A stretch of 64,000 nt of DNA from Gammaproteobacteria bacterium (GTDB lineage Bacteria > Pseudomonadota > Gammaproteobacteria > JAKDMP01): the NCBI GenBank assembly GCA_027018875.1, contig JALUYA010000009.1, positions 1 through 64,000 on the forward strand, in the 5' to 3' direction. Position 1 is the first letter of the stretch; every line of letters starts with the position of its first letter. A model generated the notes under the pieces. It was not told where the DNA came from, searched no databases, and worked only from the letters and a program-made list of their open reading frames with translations. Positions 40,312 through 51,499 of the stretch are shown piece by piece. Made by a program: the position numbers and the translations under genes.

Positions 40312-43300
40312 ATGATGGACAAAGAAGATGGTATGGAAACCCGGCGCGGCATTTGCGGCATCTGCCCGGCGGGCTGTTGGGTCAAGGTAGGCCTGCGCCA
40401 CGGTAGGCTGGAGACGATAGCCGCCGATGAGGGTCACCCGCTGGGGATGATCTGCCGCCGCGGGCAACACGCCGCGGAAATCATCTATTCCGAAAACCGC
40501 CTGCGTTATCCGCAAAGGCGCGTCGGCTCCAAGGGTGGTTTCAAGTTTAAGCGTATCAGTTGGGATGAAGCCTATGCTCATATCGTCCAGCGCCTGAACG
40601 CCATCAAGGCCGAATCCGGATCCGAGGCCCTGGCCGTGTACACCGGGCGCGGGGCCTTCGAGCTTTCCCTGTGTGACATCTTCCAACCCAAGGGCGTGGC
40701 CGTGTCCTCGGCCTCCAGCGTGCTGTTTCCCTTCGGTTCGCCCAACACCATGGGCGTAGGGGCGCTGTGTTATGTCTCCTTCGCCATGATGGCGCCGCAC
40801 CTCACCATGGGCCGCATGCTGATCAATATGTTTGCCGACATGGAGAACGCGCAGCTGCTGGTGGTCTGGGGAACCAACCCGGCTACCGATTCGCCGCCGC
40901 TGGACATGCAGCGCTTGGAACAAGCGCGAAAACGGGGCGCCGAGATCGTGGTTATCGATCCGCGGCGCACCGAGACGGTGCAGCGCTGCGCGGCCGAATG
41001 GATCCCTCTCCGGCCGGGTACCGACGGGGCGCTGGCCCTGGGGCTGATTCAAGTGATGCTGGAAGAAGAACTGTACGACGAGCACTTCGCCGAGAATTGG
41101 ACCCTGGGCTTCGACGAGTTGGCACAATATGCGCAGCACTTCCGTCCCGAAGTGGTGGAGTCGATCACCGGCGTGGCAGCGGCCACGGTTCGCCGCCTGG
41201 CCCGGCGCATCTGCACCGCTACCGGTGCGGCACCGGTGATGTATACCGGGCTGGAGTATTCCAACTCCGGCATCCAGGCCATCCGTGCGGTGTTCACCTT
41301 GTGGGCCCTGGCGGGCCAACTGGATGTGCCGGGCGGCTTAGGGCTGGCCATGCAGGGCTCCCATTTCCCCATCAATCGCTCGGGGCATCTAGCCAATCCC
41401 GATCTGTCCCGGGCCGTCGCCCGCGACCGTTTCCCCCTCTATAGCAAATACCGCGGTGAATCCCACGCCAGCGGGTTGGTGGACGCGGTGCTGCATCACC
41501 AGCCCTACGCCATCCGTGGCCTCATTGTCCACGGCGCCTCGGTACTCACCTCCTGGCCGGAGACACCGCGCTGGCGCGAAACCCTGGCCAAACTGGATTT
41601 CCTGGTGTGTATCGACCGCCAACTCACCGCCGATGCGGCCTACGCAGACATCGTGCTGCCGGCCACTACCCTATTCGAAATTAATTCCTATATGACCTAT
41701 GGCCCCATCTTCCGCCTGCGTGAACGCCTTGTCGAGCCCGTGGGAGAGGCCCGCAATGATTACCTGATCATGGCCGAGCTTGCGGCGCGGCTTGGCTATG
41801 GCGAAGCCTATCCGCAATCGGAAGAAGCCTTGCTAAGGCACGTACTGAAAGGTTCTGGTTTCAGCCTCGACCAGGTACGCCGGCGAGGTGGAACCGTCAA
41901 GATTCCCACGCCCATGATGGAATACAAGAAATGGGAGAAGGGGGGGCTGCGCCCGGACGGGACGCCCGGTTTCGACACGCCCTCGGGCAAGTTCGAAATC
42001 CACTCTACCATCCTCGCGGACTACGGCTATGAGCCTCTGCCCAAGTACACGGAACCGGTGGAAGGTCCACTGGCACGCCCGGACCTGGCGCGGGCCTTCC
42101 CGCTGGTGTTCAACTCCGGCGCTAGGCCGCAGACCGATTTCCGTTCCCAGCACCACGGCATCTCGGGGCTGGCCCGGGACAATCCCGAACCCACGGTGGA
42201 GATCAACCGCGTGGATGCCGAGGCCCGAGGCATCCATAGTGGTGACAAGGTGGAGCTGCGCACGCCCCGCGGCACGGTCCGTTTCCGCGCCCGGGTAACG
42301 GACGATATCGTTGCGGGCGCGGTGGAGGCCAACATGGGCGGCGGCGGACCCGTGGGTCCCGAGGCCTGGCGCGAAACCAACGTCAACGAACTAACGGACC
42401 TGGGAAACCACGATGAAATCTCTGGCTTTCCGGTATATAAGGCCTTGCTTTGCGAGGTGCTCAAGGTGGCGCCGGGCACCGCGGTCGGGGGCCGTCCCGA
42501 AGAGGTCCCGGAGATTTGTGGCGCACAATGGCGGCGGTCGAAGAAGGCCGAGCCCCGGCGACGTATCTACCTGGACAACAATGCCACCACAGCCCTGGAT
42601 CCGGGAGTCCGCCTCGCCATGGCACCTTATTTGGAGGCGGGGTATGGCAATCCCTCCAGCATCCACGATACCGGCAGGCAGGCGCAGGAGGGACTGGAGC
42701 AGGCCCGCCGCCGGGTGGCACGGCTGATTAACGCCAAACCGCGGCGGGTGATCTTCACCGGCGGCGGTTCGGAAGCGGATAACCTGGCCCTTAAAGGGGT
42801 GGCCTTCGCCGCCCAGGGCCGGGGGCGGCACATCATTACCACCCAGGTGGAACACCCGGCGGTGCTGGGCGCATGTCGCTTTCTCCAAGGCCGAGGTTTC
42901 CGCGTCACCTACCTGGAAGTGGACGCCACGGGCCGACTCGCCCCCGACACCTTGGAGAAGGCGTTAAGCGATGACACGCTGCTCGTCTCGGTGATGGCGG
43001 CCAACAACGAAACCGGAACGATCTTTCCCATCAGGGCATTGTGTCGCCTGGCTCATGCCCGCGGCGCCCTGTTTCACACCGATGCGGTGCAGGCCGCCGG
43101 AAAGATTCCAATCGACGTGGAAGACTGGGGCGTGGATCTGTTGACCCTATCCGGGCACAAGTTCCACGGACCCAAGGGCGTGGGCGTGCTCTATATGCGC
43201 AAGGGAGTGTTACTGGAGCCGTTGGTACATGGTGGCAAACAGGAGCGCGGTCTGCGGGCGGGAACCGAAAACGTGGCCGCCATAGTCGGCCTGGGCGCGG

Positions 43301-43716
43301 CCACGGAAAAGGCCCTGAACGATCTTGCCGACATGCACCGGGTGCAGGTTCTGCGCGATCGGATGCAAAGCGGTATCGAGGCGCTGATTCCTGATGCGCG
43401 CCTGAACGGCCATCCGCAAGCGCGTTTACCCAACACCCTCAACATGACTTTGCCGGCGCTACGCGGCGAGTCGCTGGTGGTGGCCCTGGACCAGAAGGGA
43501 ATCGCCTTGTCGTCCGGCTCGGCCTGCAAATCCGGCTCCCCCGATCCCTCCCACGCGCTCATGGCCATGGGGATGAGTGCCGAGGATGCGCACTGCGCGA
43601 TTCGGGTGTCACTCTCCCACTTAACCACGGAAGAAGAGATAGATCGAACGTTACAGGCCCTGGCCGAGGTACTGGAGGAGATGGAAACCACGGTACGATT
43701 TCTTCCCTGCAAGTAG
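40312..43716 (+). CDS. Fusion of molybdopterin/4Fe-4S oxidoreductase (N-terminal) and NifS/IscS-type cysteine desulfurase (C-terminal)
   Basis: N-terminal CGICPAGC...MICRRG 4Fe-4S motif, GSPNTMGVGALCYVSFAMMAP (candidate Mo-ligand Cys), C-terminal dinucleotide-binding domain (PLVFNSGARPQTDFRSQHH); then RRIYLDNNATTALD, GGGSEADNLALKG, HTDAVQAAGKIPID, LSGHKFHGPKG (PLP Lys), SSGSACKSGSPDPSH (catalytic Cys). Frame open across the junction at about 42560. Confidence 0.95.
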   Translation: MMDKEDGMETRRGICGICPAGCWVKVGLRHGRLETIAADEGHPLGMICRRGQHAAEIIYSENRLRYPQRRVGSKGGFKFKRISWDEAYAHIVQRLNAIKAESGSEALAVYTGRGAFELSLCDIFQPKGVAVSSASSVLFPFGSPNTMGVGALCYVSFAMMAPHLTMGRMLINMFADMENAQLLVVWGTNPATDSPPLDMQRLEQARKRGAEIVVIDPRRTETVQRCAAEWIPLRPGTDGALALGLIQVMLEEELYDEHFAENWTLGFDELAQYAQHFRPEVVESITGVAAATVRRLARRICTATGAAPVMYTGLEYSNSGIQAIRAVFTLWALAGQLDVPGGLGLAMQGSHFPINRSGHLANPDLSRAVARDRFPLYSKYRGESHASGLVDAVLHHQPYAIRGLIVHGASVLTSWPETPRWRETLAKLDFLVCIDRQLTADAAYADIVLPATTLFEINSYMTYGPIFRLRERLVEPVGEARNDYLIMAELAARLGYGEAYPQSEEALLRHVLKGSGFSLDQVRRRGGTVKIPTPMMEYKKWEKGGLRPDGTPGFDTPSGKFEIHSTILADYGYEPLPKYTEPVEGPLARPDLARAFPLVFNSGARPQTDFRSQHHGISGLARDNPEPTVEINRVDAEARGIHSGDKVELRTPRGTVRFRARVTDDIVAGAVEANMGGGGPVGPEAWRETNVNELTDLGNHDEISGFPVYKALLCEVLKVAPGTAVGGRPEEVPEICGAQWRRSKKAEPRRRIYLDNNATTALDPGVRLAMAPYLEAGYGNPSSIHDTGRQAQEGLEQARRRVARLINAKPRRVIFTGGGSEADNLALKGVAFAAQGRGRHIITTQVEHPAVLGACRFLQGRGFRVTYLEVDATGRLAPDTLEKALSDDTLLVSVMAANNETGTIFPIRALCRLAHARGALFHTDAVQAAGKIPIDVEDWGVDLLTLSGHKFHGPKGVGVLYMRKGVLLEPLVHGGKQERGLRAGTENVAAIVGLGAATEKALNDLADMHRVQVLRDRMQSGIEALIPDARLNGHPQARLPNTLNMTLPALRGESLVVALDQKGIALSSGSACKSGSPDPSHALMAMGMSAEDAHCAIRVSLSHLTTEEEIDRTLQALAEVLEEMETTVRFLPCK

Positions 43717-43790
43717 CCGCCCAGGCGGTTGGCATCGGAAAACCAAGTTTTTCCCGCCGCTGGTCCCCATAACGCAATTGAACGATGACT

Positions 43791-44636
43791 TTACTGCCTC
43801 ACGCAGGATCGCCCGGGCGCCACTTCATCCCCTGTGGCAAGGGTGGCGTCGCGCATAGACCGCAGCCAATCCTGCATTGCAGAGATGCCGAGTTCACCCG
43901 CTTCCAGTTCCCGGAGTCGGGTAACCACCGCCGAACCCGAGATGACTCCCGCCGCCCCGGCGGCAATCCCTCCGGCCACCTGCTCCGGGTTGGAAATCCC
44001 GAACCCCAGGACAGGGGGAGCCGCTCCGCGGCGGGCCAAAGCTTGGAGCCATTCGCGCACCGCCCGTCCCGCCCCCTGCTCGGCGCCGGTCACCCCGCTG
44101 CGCGTCAAGACATAGGTATATCCATCGCCCAGTCTGGCGATACGCTCCAGGGCCGCACCCGGGGCATTGGGCGGGGCGATGAATACCGGCGAAATACCGG
44201 CCCGACGGGCCGCCGCGGCGAACGGCTCCCCCTCCTCGCTCGGAACATCGGCTACCAATACCGAATCCACTCCGGCCTTGGCGGCCGCGGTATAGAAGGC
44301 ATCGACACCTCGGCGCACCACAAGATTGGCGTAAACCAGAAGCCCGATAGGCAAATCCGGGTGCCCTCGACGCAGCCCCGCGCACAGATCGAAGCCTCGG
44401 CGCACGGTAGTCCCCGCAGCCAGAGCCTCGGCGCCGGCCCGTTGTAGCGTCGGGCCGTCGGCGACGGGGTCGGAAAACGGCATGCCCAGCTCCAGCGCAT
44501 CCGCCTGTGCCGCCAACAGTTCAAGATGCCCGATACAGCTCCGCGGATCCGGAAATCCAAGTACGGTAAACGGAATGAAAGCACCACGGCCGGAACGCGA
44601 CAGCGCGGCAAAACATTCCCGGTAGCGACGAGTCAT
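43791..44636 (-). CDS. trpA: Tryptophan synthase alpha subunit
   Basis: [19 protein letters not shown]...[12 protein letters not shown]...[10 protein letters not shown]. Confidence 0.97.
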   Translation of the reverse strand: MTRRYRECFAALSRSGRGAFIPFTVLGFPDPRSCIGHLELLAAQADALELGMPFSDPVADGPTLQRAGAEALAAGTTVRRGFDLCAGLRRGHPDLPIGLLVYANLVVRRGVDAFYTAAAKAGVDSVLVADVPSEEGEPFAAAARRAGISPVFIAPPNAPGAALERIARLGDGYTYVLTRSGVTGAEQGAGRAVREWLQALARRGAAPPVLGFGISNPEQVAGGIAAGAAGVISGSAVVTRLRELEAGELGISAMQDWLRSMRDATLATGDEVAPGRSCVRQ

Positions 44637-45826
44637 GGCTTGACCCCTCCCAGCAAGCCTCGCACATGGGTCAAATCCTTATCTCCCCGTCCTGACAATC
44701 CGACCAGGATCACGGTTTCACGCTTTACCCGCCGTGCCTCTTCCAAGGCCCATGCCAGGGCATGGGCCGACTCCAGCGCCGGAATAATCCCCTCTTCGCG
44801 CGACAAGGCCTGAAATGCGTCCAGGGCGGCGGCATCCTTGACGGGTACATATTCGGCGCGGCCAAGCTCTGCAAGGTAGACATGTTCGGGACCAACGCCC
44901 GGATAATCCAGCCCCGCCGAGATCGAGTACGATTCCAGAATCTGCCCGTCATTATTCTGCATGACATGGGTGCAGGCCCCGTGCAGTATCCCCGGAGAAC
45001 CCGCCGAAATGGTGGCACCGTGGCGCCCCGTCTCGACCCCCTCGCCGCCCGGTTCGGCACCGACGAGACGTACGGATTCATCGTCGATAAAATCGGCAAA
45101 CAGTCCAATGGCATTCGACCCGCCGCCGACACAGGCGACCGCCACGTCGGGCAGCCGCCCTTCGCATTCCAGAATTTGGGCCCGGGCCTCCCGCCCGATG
45201 ACCCGCTGAAACTCTCTGACCAAGGTCGGAAACGGATGCGGCCCGGCGGCGGTTCCCAAAAGGTAGTGTGTGTCGGCATAACTGGATGCCCAGTCGCGCA
45301 AGGCTTCGTTGATGGCATCTTTCAGCGTGCCGCTGCCGTTTTCGACCGCCACCACTTCGGCACCGAGCAATTCCATGCGGAAAACATTCGGTTGCTGGCG
45401 CTCACAGTCACGCACCCCCATGTACACTCGCACGGGAATTTTCATGAGGGCTCCCGCCAGCGCGGTAGCCACCCCGTGCTGCCCGGCACCGGTTTCGGCA
45501 ATGATTCGGCGCTTCCCCATGCGCTTGGCCAGCAACGCCTGGGCCAGCACCTGGTTGGTCTTGTGGGCCCCGCCATGGAGCAGGTCTTCACGCTTTAGGT
45601 AGATCCGCGCCGGGGTCTGCGCGACCAAGTTGCGGCACCGGGTAAGCGGCGTCGGTCGGCCCGCATAATCCCGCAGCAGCTCGTTCAGCTCGACCTGGAA
45701 TTGGGTATCGGTACGGGCCGACTCGAAGGCGGCCTCGAGTTCCACGAGTGGAGGCACCAAAAGTTCCGGCACGTAACGCCCCCCCCAGCACCCAAAACGC
45801 CCGGGCTTGGTTTCACTTGTCTCCAT
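44633..45826 (-). CDS. trpB: Tryptophan synthase beta subunit
   Basis: RPTPLTRC...[46 protein letters not shown]. Confidence 0.98.
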   Translation of the reverse strand: METSETKPGRFGCWGGRYVPELLVPPLVELEAAFESARTDTQFQVELNELLRDYAGRPTPLTRCRNLVAQTPARIYLKREDLLHGGAHKTNQVLAQALLAKRMGKRRIIAETGAGQHGVATALAGALMKIPVRVYMGVRDCERQQPNVFRMELLGAEVVAVENGSGTLKDAINEALRDWASSYADTHYLLGTAAGPHPFPTLVREFQRVIGREARAQILECEGRLPDVAVACVGGGSNAIGLFADFIDDESVRLVGAEPGGEGVETGRHGATISAGSPGILHGACTHVMQNNDGQILESYSISAGLDYPGVGPEHVYLAELGRAEYVPVKDAAALDAFQALSREEGIIPALESAHALAWALEEARRVKRETVILVGLSGRGDKDLTHVRGLLGGVKP

Positions 45827-47198
45827 CGAGTCTCCTGCGGCCCGGTGCGCCGCGCAGTGTTTGCATCAGGGTGAAAAGCCTAGCCTCATCCTTGATCCCA
45901 GGACTCGCCTCGACCCCGGAATTCACATCGATCGCCCACGGCTCCAGGTGCCGGGCCACGAGCACATTCTCCCGGCCGATACCACCGGCCAACACGCACC
46001 GCGACAAATCCGTTCCCGCAAGAGCGGCACCGGCGAACACGAGACCGCTGCCGCCCAATACGCCATCCCGGCCCGTGTCGAGCAACAACCGGTCCGCTCT
46101 CCAAGCCTCGGGTTGCGGCAAGGGAGGCCGGCCCGCAACGGCCTTCCAGATTTCGCATTTCGCCGGTAGCAGTTCACGCAACCGTCCGGCGTATTTGCCA
46201 TCTTCACGACCGTGGAGCTGTACCGCCGTAAGCCGCAGCAATGCCGCCGTGGCTGCCACTTCTTCAAGCGCCTGATCGCGAAACACGCCGATCCACTCCA
46301 GGGGCGCCGCGGCGCGGATTTCGCGGGCCCTGGCGATAGCGATGCGCCGGGGAGAATCCGGGGCAAAGATCAATCCACCCATCACCGCTCCCCGACGCCA
46401 GGCCATGGCGGCATCTTCGGGCCGGGTGAGTCCACAAACCTTGACCCGGCCGAAGATCAGCCGCCGTGCCACATGCCCCGGTCGGCCACCGCGCGAGAGC
46501 CCGGTTCCTATCAGGAATCCGTCCACCAGCGGCGCCAGCCGGGCGATCTGCTCGCGGGAGGTGATACCCGATTCACTCACTACCCGGCGCTCGGCGGGAA
46601 TTTGCGGGGCCAACCGTTCGGTAACGGCCAGATCCAGCGCCAGCGTCTTCAAATTCCGATTATTTATTCCGATGATCGGCGCTTCGATCCGGATTGCCCG
46701 CTCAAGCTCCGCCTCGTCGTGGATCTCGGTCAGGGTATCCATACCCAATTTTTGCGCAACCTCATAACAGGCCCGCCAGCGGGCATCGTCGAGTACCGAG
46801 AGCATCAGCAGCACGGCATCGGCCCCGTGTGCCCGCGCCTCGAGTACCTCGTCGGGTCCCAGGATGAAATCCTTGCGGAGCACGGGAACCCGGGTCACCC
46901 CGCTTACCTGGCGCAGGTGAGAGATCTCCCCTCCGAAAAACTCGGGTTCGGTCAATACCGAAACGGCGTCGGCAATCTCCTCGTATTGTTCTGCTAATTC
47001 GGCCGGATCATAGTGCTCTATCAATACCCCCGCCGAAGGTGAGGCCGCCTTGCATTCTAGAATAAAGGTGGGCCACGGTCGCTGCAACGCATCCCGAAGT
47101 CCCGCGCCTTCCCGCGCGGCGATGGGCAAGCCCATTGTCCCGGGCGCGACCCCCGGCCGACGACGGCGCTTCGCGGCTAAGATTTGTTCAAGCACCAT
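45813..47198 (-). CDS. trpCF: Bifunctional indole-3-glycerol phosphate synthase / phosphoribosylanthranilate isomerase
   Basis: IGPS domain ([30 protein letters not shown]) followed by a PRAI domain ([31 protein letters not shown]) in one ORF. Confidence 0.96.
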   Translation of the reverse strand: MVLEQILAAKRRRRPGVAPGTMGLPIAAREGAGLRDALQRPWPTFILECKAASPSAGVLIEHYDPAELAEQYEEIADAVSVLTEPEFFGGEISHLRQVSGVTRVPVLRKDFILGPDEVLEARAHGADAVLLMLSVLDDARWRACYEVAQKLGMDTLTEIHDEAELERAIRIEAPIIGINNRNLKTLALDLAVTERLAPQIPAERRVVSESGITSREQIARLAPLVDGFLIGTGLSRGGRPGHVARRLIFGRVKVCGLTRPEDAAMAWRRGAVMGGLIFAPDSPRRIAIARAREIRAAAPLEWIGVFRDQALEEVAATAALLRLTAVQLHGREDGKYAGRLRELLPAKCEIWKAVAGRPPLPQPEAWRADRLLLDTGRDGVLGGSGLVFAGAALAGTDLSRCVLAGGIGRENVLVARHLEPWAIDVNSGVEASPGIKDEARLFTLMQTLRGAPGRRRLDGDK

Positions 47199-48198
47199 GG
47201 CTTAGTTTTCGCAGCCGTTCGAGCCGCTTTGCGGCCTCGCCGTTTGCCAAGGCCGCCAGGGCCATCTCGACCCCCTGGCGCAAGTTCTCGACCCGCTCGG
47301 CAATCCACAACAAGGCCCCGGCATTGAGTGCGATGGCTTCGCGGTAGGCCACAGAGCCCCTGCCTTCGAGCACGGCGGCCAAGGCCGCCGCATTTTCCTC
47401 CGGCGCTCCGCCGCGAAGCACGGCCAATGGGCGTGACGCAAGCCCGGCGCCCTCGGGGGTCAATTTCAGTGTTTCGATTCCTCTCCCGGTAACCCGGGCG
47501 GCCAGCGTGGGGCCATGCAGGGCGATTTCATCGAGCCCGCTGCCGTGGACCACGAGCGCCCGCTCGGTGCCCAGCGCCCGCAGCGCCTCGGCGACCGGGA
47601 CAACCAGTTCCGGCGCATAGACTCCCGCGAGCTGGCAGGGAGGGGCCGCGGGATTGACCAGGGGACCGAGGACATTGAACAAGGTTCTCGTCGCCAGGCT
47701 GCGCCGTACCGCCATGGCATGGGCGATCCCCGGGTGATAGTCCGGCGCGAACAAAAAGGCGACTCCGGCCTGATCCAGACAGCGTCTGGCCGTAACCGCG
47801 TTCGCCCGCACCTCCACTCCCAGAGCCTCGAGCACATCCGCGGACCCCGAGCGCGAAGACACAGACCGGTTCCCATGTTTGGCTACAGGCAGGCCACAAC
47901 CGGCGACTACGAAGGCCACGGCGCTCGATACATTGAGCGTTCCCAGGCCATCACCACCCGTGCCACAAGAATCCGCGAAAAAATAATCGGGACGGGGAAA
48001 GGGCTTGGCTGCGGACCGCAAGGCCCTGGCCGCGGCGGCGATTTCCTCTGCGCTCTCGCCCTTGATTTTCAGGGCTACCAGCAGAGCGGCGAGGAGAATC
48101 GGATCGACTTTCCCCTCGATTACACGAGTGAACAGAATCTCAAGATCCTGCGCGGCGAGTTCCTCGCGGCGGTAAAGACGTTCAAGCATCTCGATCAT
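47188..48198 (-). CDS. trpD: Anthranilate phosphoribosyltransferase
   Basis: DSCGTGGDGLGTLNVSSAVAFVVAGCGLPVAKHGNRSVSSRSGSADVLEALG. Confidence 0.97.
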   Translation of the reverse strand: MIEMLERLYRREELAAQDLEILFTRVIEGKVDPILLAALLVALKIKGESAEEIAAAARALRSAAKPFPRPDYFFADSCGTGGDGLGTLNVSSAVAFVVAGCGLPVAKHGNRSVSSRSGSADVLEALGVEVRANAVTARRCLDQAGVAFLFAPDYHPGIAHAMAVRRSLATRTLFNVLGPLVNPAAPPCQLAGVYAPELVVPVAEALRALGTERALVVHGSGLDEIALHGPTLAARVTGRGIETLKLTPEGAGLASRPLAVLRGGAPEENAAALAAVLEGRGSVAYREAIALNAGALLWIAERVENLRQGVEMALAALANGEAAKRLERLRKLSHGA

Positions 48199-48800
48199 GA
48201 CGATTCATTCCGCGCCCAGGCAAACACTTGCCGGATCAGGCGACTGCCATCGCGTGTCAGGATGGATTCGGGATGAAACTGGACCCCGAGCAAGCGCCGC
48301 GCAGGATCCTCGATCGCCATCGGCACCCGCACTCCCACCTCCTCGATCCAGGCGAGTTCCTCGAATCCCTCGGGGATTCTGCCGATCGCAAGCGAGTGGT
48401 ATCTACCGGCCACGAAGGGATCATCCAATCCCCGGAACACGCTCGTCCCATGATGCCGAATTGCTCCCGCCTTGCCGTGCACCAGCCGCGGCGCCCGCTC
48501 GACAATTCCACCAAAGGCGGTGGCAAGGGCCTGGTGCCCCAGGCATACGCCAAATACCGGCTTACGCCCCGCCGCGAGCTTTAGCAGTGGAACCAGTACT
48601 CCCGCATCCTCGGGCCGGCCCGGACCGGGGGAAAGCACCACCAAGTCATGCCCCGACAAGCGCCGCTCCAGGGTTGCCATGTCGGCATCGTTGCGCCAGA
48701 CCTCGACCGCAGCACCTTCGCGGCGAAATTCGTCTACCAAACTATAGCTGAAGGAGTCGAAATTATCTAAAAATAAAACTCGGAAGGATTTAACCGACAT
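48195..48800 (-). CDS. trpG: Anthranilate synthase component II (glutamine amidotransferase)
   Basis: FLDNFDSFSYSLVDEF...VLSPGPGRPEDAG...VFGVCLGHQALA...GVQFHPESILT. Confidence 0.96.
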   Translation of the reverse strand: MSVKSFRVLFLDNFDSFSYSLVDEFRREGAAVEVWRNDADMATLERRLSGHDLVVLSPGPGRPEDAGVLVPLLKLAAGRKPVFGVCLGHQALATAFGGIVERAPRLVHGKAGAIRHHGTSVFRGLDDPFVAGRYHSLAIGRIPEGFEELAWIEEVGVRVPMAIEDPARRLLGVQFHPESILTRDGSRLIRQVFAWARNESS

Positions 48801-50340
48801 GAGTCGTCTCCCTGTCCACACCCAATGTCTGTAATACGGCCTGCGCCTTGCGCCGGGTTTCATCGGCTTCCGCCACGGGGTTGGAATCGGCCACGATCCC
48901 CGCTCCCGCCTGAATGCGGGCACTTCCCGAACGCACCAGTGCCGAGCGGATCACGATCGCCGTATCGAGATCCCCTCCCGCCGTCAGGTACCCCACCGCA
49001 CCCCCGTAGGGACCTCGTCGGCAGGGCTCATAGCGGCGCAAAAGCTCGGCGGCACGCAATTTCGGCGCCCCGGTCAAGGTACCCATATTGAGCGTAGCCT
49101 GGTAGGCGTGCAGCGCATCCAACCCCGGCATCAGCTCGCCCGAAACCCGGGAAACCAAGTGCATGACATGCGAATAACGCTCGACCCGCATCAACTCGTC
49201 GACCCGCCGACTACCAGGAATCGCTACCCGAGCGATATCGTTGCGGGCCAGATCGACTAGCATGACATGCTCGGCAATTTCCTTCTCCGACAGCCTCAGT
49301 TCCAGTTCCAGCCGGGCATCGAGTTCCGCATCAACGCTCGGGCGCCCCTGGCGCCACCCACGCTCCCGGGTACCGGCAATCGGACGAATCTCCACCCGCC
49401 GGGCGGCGGCATCCACCTTGAGCGCGCTTTCCGGCGAGGCTCCGAAAAGTATGCCATGGCGATCTTGCAAGCAAAACATATATGGACTGGGATTCTGGAT
49501 TCTCAGCCGGGCATAGGCTCCCACGGGGTCCGCGCAAGCCGCGGTCCAGGCCCGCGCCGGTACAATTTGATAGATATCGCCTTCGTTAATGTGCTGCCTG
49601 GCCCGATCGACCAGCCGGGCATAGGCGGCATCGTCCAGTTCCAGGCAGGCGGTGACCGCCGTGGGTATCTCGCCGGGCCGGTAGGAACCGGCATCATGGC
49701 ATAACCGCTCGAGCGCGGCAAGCCGGCGACGGGCCTCCAGCGCCTCGTCCCGCAGTGCCAGCGTATAGAGCGTAGTATGGGCATGACGATGATCGATGCG
49801 GACCAGACTGCCGGCAAGATGCAGGCTGTAATCCGGGTAGCCCGTCGGGTCGCGGATTGCGCCCGGGAGCGATTCGAAGTCATCGAGCAAGTCATAGGCG
49901 AAGCAGCCGAAAACGCAAACATTGGCCGCCTCTGCCGCATCATGAATGGGTAAATCGAAAAGCAGTCGCCGCAAGGGATCGAATACGGAGCCCGCCTGTA
50001 ACCGGGTCGCGTCATTCCCCACAATGCCGCCACGGGGGTAGTCGAAAACCAGAGTTCCATCTTGCTCCTGTATCACCGGCATATCTACCGCGGCAGCGAC
50101 TTTCGCCGAGATCTTTGGATCGGCATGAGGATGTGCCACCAGCCGCACGCTTCCGTTTCGGGACTCTAGGCTGATCCAGGGATCCACGAAAATCAGGCTT
50201 TCCGCGCTTTCTCTTGCACCGGAATCGGCGGTTTCGAACAGGGCCGCCACCTCCTGCTGGGCGGCAAGTGCGGCGTAGATCGACAGCGGATCGGGGGCTC
50301 CCTCTAAGCGCCGAGACAATATACGCAACCCCCCGCTCAC
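48790..50340 (-). CDS. trpE: Anthranilate synthase component I
   Basis: [10 protein letters not shown]...[10 protein letters not shown]...PIAGTRERG...[12 protein letters not shown]...[29 protein letters not shown]. Confidence 0.96.
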   Translation of the reverse strand: MSGGLRILSRRLEGAPDPLSIYAALAAQQEVAALFETADSGARESAESLIFVDPWISLESRNGSVRLVAHPHADPKISAKVAAAVDMPVIQEQDGTLVFDYPRGGIVGNDATRLQAGSVFDPLRRLLFDLPIHDAAEAANVCVFGCFAYDLLDDFESLPGAIRDPTGYPDYSLHLAGSLVRIDHRHAHTTLYTLALRDEALEARRRLAALERLCHDAGSYRPGEIPTAVTACLELDDAAYARLVDRARQHINEGDIYQIVPARAWTAACADPVGAYARLRIQNPSPYMFCLQDRHGILFGASPESALKVDAAARRVEIRPIAGTRERGWRQGRPSVDAELDARLELELRLSEKEIAEHVMLVDLARNDIARVAIPGSRRVDELMRVERYSHVMHLVSRVSGELMPGLDALHAYQATLNMGTLTGAPKLRAAELLRRYEPCRRGPYGGAVGYLTAGGDLDTAIVIRSALVRSGSARIQAGAGIVADSNPVAEADETRRKAQAVLQTLGVDRETTHVG

Positions 50341-51353
50341 GGCCTCCGTCCCGCGGCTGCAATAAAGGGCTTCAGCTCCTGCATCAGTGTGGTAAAGGTG
50401 CTCGGATCGAGCGACTGTCGCCCATCAGACAAAGCCTCGGCCGGGAAAGGATGCACCTCGATCAATAATCCATCGGCTCCGACCGCGACCGCCGCCTTGG
50501 AGAGCGGCGCCACCAGCTCCGCCACCCCGGTTCCATGGGAAGGATCCACCAGAACCGGCAGATGCGTATTGCGCTTGAGCCATGCCACCGTATTGAGATC
50601 CAACGTATTGCGAGTCGTGGTTTCATAGGTGCGAATGCCACGCTCACACAAAATGACCTTTTCATTCCCCTCGGTAAGGATGTACTCGGAGGCCAAGAGC
50701 AGTTCCTCGGCGGTGGCCGCCAAACCCCGCTTCAATAACACGGGCAGGCCACTGCGTCCCACGGCCCGCAGCAGCGCATAGTTCTGCATATTCCGCGCGC
50801 CAACCTGCAACACATCGGCACGGCCGATAAAATGCTTGAGATCGGCCGTATCAAGTACCTCGGTCACCACCGGGAGCCGCCACCGTCTTGAGACATCGGC
50901 AAGAAGTTCCAGGGCTTCCGGCCCGTGTCCCTGAAAACTATAGGGACTGGTACGCGGCTTGTAGGCCCCACCGCGAAGCGCATGCGCGCCGGCGGCCTTC
51001 ACGGCATCGGCCGCTGCCGTCAACTGAGCCTCGCTCTCCACCGCGCAAGGCCCGGCGATTACCACGAAGCGTTCGCCACCAACGCTCACCCCATGGCCCA
51101 GATCCACCACGCTATCCTCGGGATGCAGCGATCGGCTTGCCCGCTTATACGGCGCCGGGTCACGGATAACTTCCTCGACCAGTGGATGCTGTTCAAGCGC
51201 CATGGTTTCCAGCGCCAAGGCCGATCCCACCAACGCATAGGCGCGAGTGCCGTTGCCGCCAACGGTAAGTGCCGTGATTCCTCGTTCGCGCAGTTCCTCG
51301 ATCAATCGCTCACGATCCGTTTCCGGTACGTTCGCTCGCAATACCAAAAACAT
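50337..51353 (-). CDS. aroF: 3-deoxy-7-phosphoheptulonate synthase (type I with N-terminal ferredoxin-like domain)
   Basis: [58 protein letters not shown]-terminal regulatory-like domain. Confidence 0.95.
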   Translation of the reverse strand: MFLVLRANVPETDRERLIEELRERGITALTVGGNGTRAYALVGSALALETMALEQHPLVEEVIRDPAPYKRASRSLHPEDSVVDLGHGVSVGGERFVVIAGPCAVESEAQLTAAADAVKAAGAHALRGGAYKPRTSPYSFQGHGPEALELLADVSRRWRLPVVTEVLDTADLKHFIGRADVLQVGARNMQNYALLRAVGRSGLPVLLKRGLAATAEELLLASEYILTEGNEKVILCERGIRTYETTTRNTLDLNTVAWLKRNTHLPVLVDPSHGTGVAELVAPLSKAAVAVGADGLLIEVHPFPAEALSDGRQSLDPSTFTTLMQELKPFIAAAGRRP

Positions 51354-51373
51354 GCCTCATCCTCCCGACAGCA

Positions 51374-51401
51374 CAAAAAAGGCCCGCGATTCGCGGGCCT
51401 T
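51374..51401 (-). terminator. trp operon attenuator (intrinsic terminator in the aroF-trp leader)
   Basis: Minus strand AGGCCCGCGAATCGCGGGCCTTTTTTG: strong GC stem followed by a T-run, immediately upstream of the aroF Shine-Dalgarno GGGAGG. Confidence 0.9.
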
Positions 51402-51439
51402 TCCTACAACAAGCGCCGAAACGCATCATACAGGTAGGG

Positions 51440-51499
51440 TCAACCCGCGGATATGCTCCGGGGCCAATACCAAGCTTGATTTGTGAATACCCTATTCAT
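51440..51499 (-). CDS. trpL: trp leader peptide
   Basis: Minus strand ATGAATAGGGTATTCACAAATCAAGCTTGGTATTGGCCCCGGAGCATATCCGCGGGTTGA = MNRVFTNQAWYWPRSISAG*, Trp-Tyr-Trp codons followed by a terminator hairpin before aroF-trpE. Confidence 0.9.
   Translation of the reverse strand: MNRVFTNQAWYWPRSISAG

Noticed and set aside
40150-41319. 389 aa ORF antisense to the Mo-oxidoreductase domain
   Set aside because: Low-complexity His/Arg/Gly-rich antisense shadow frame.
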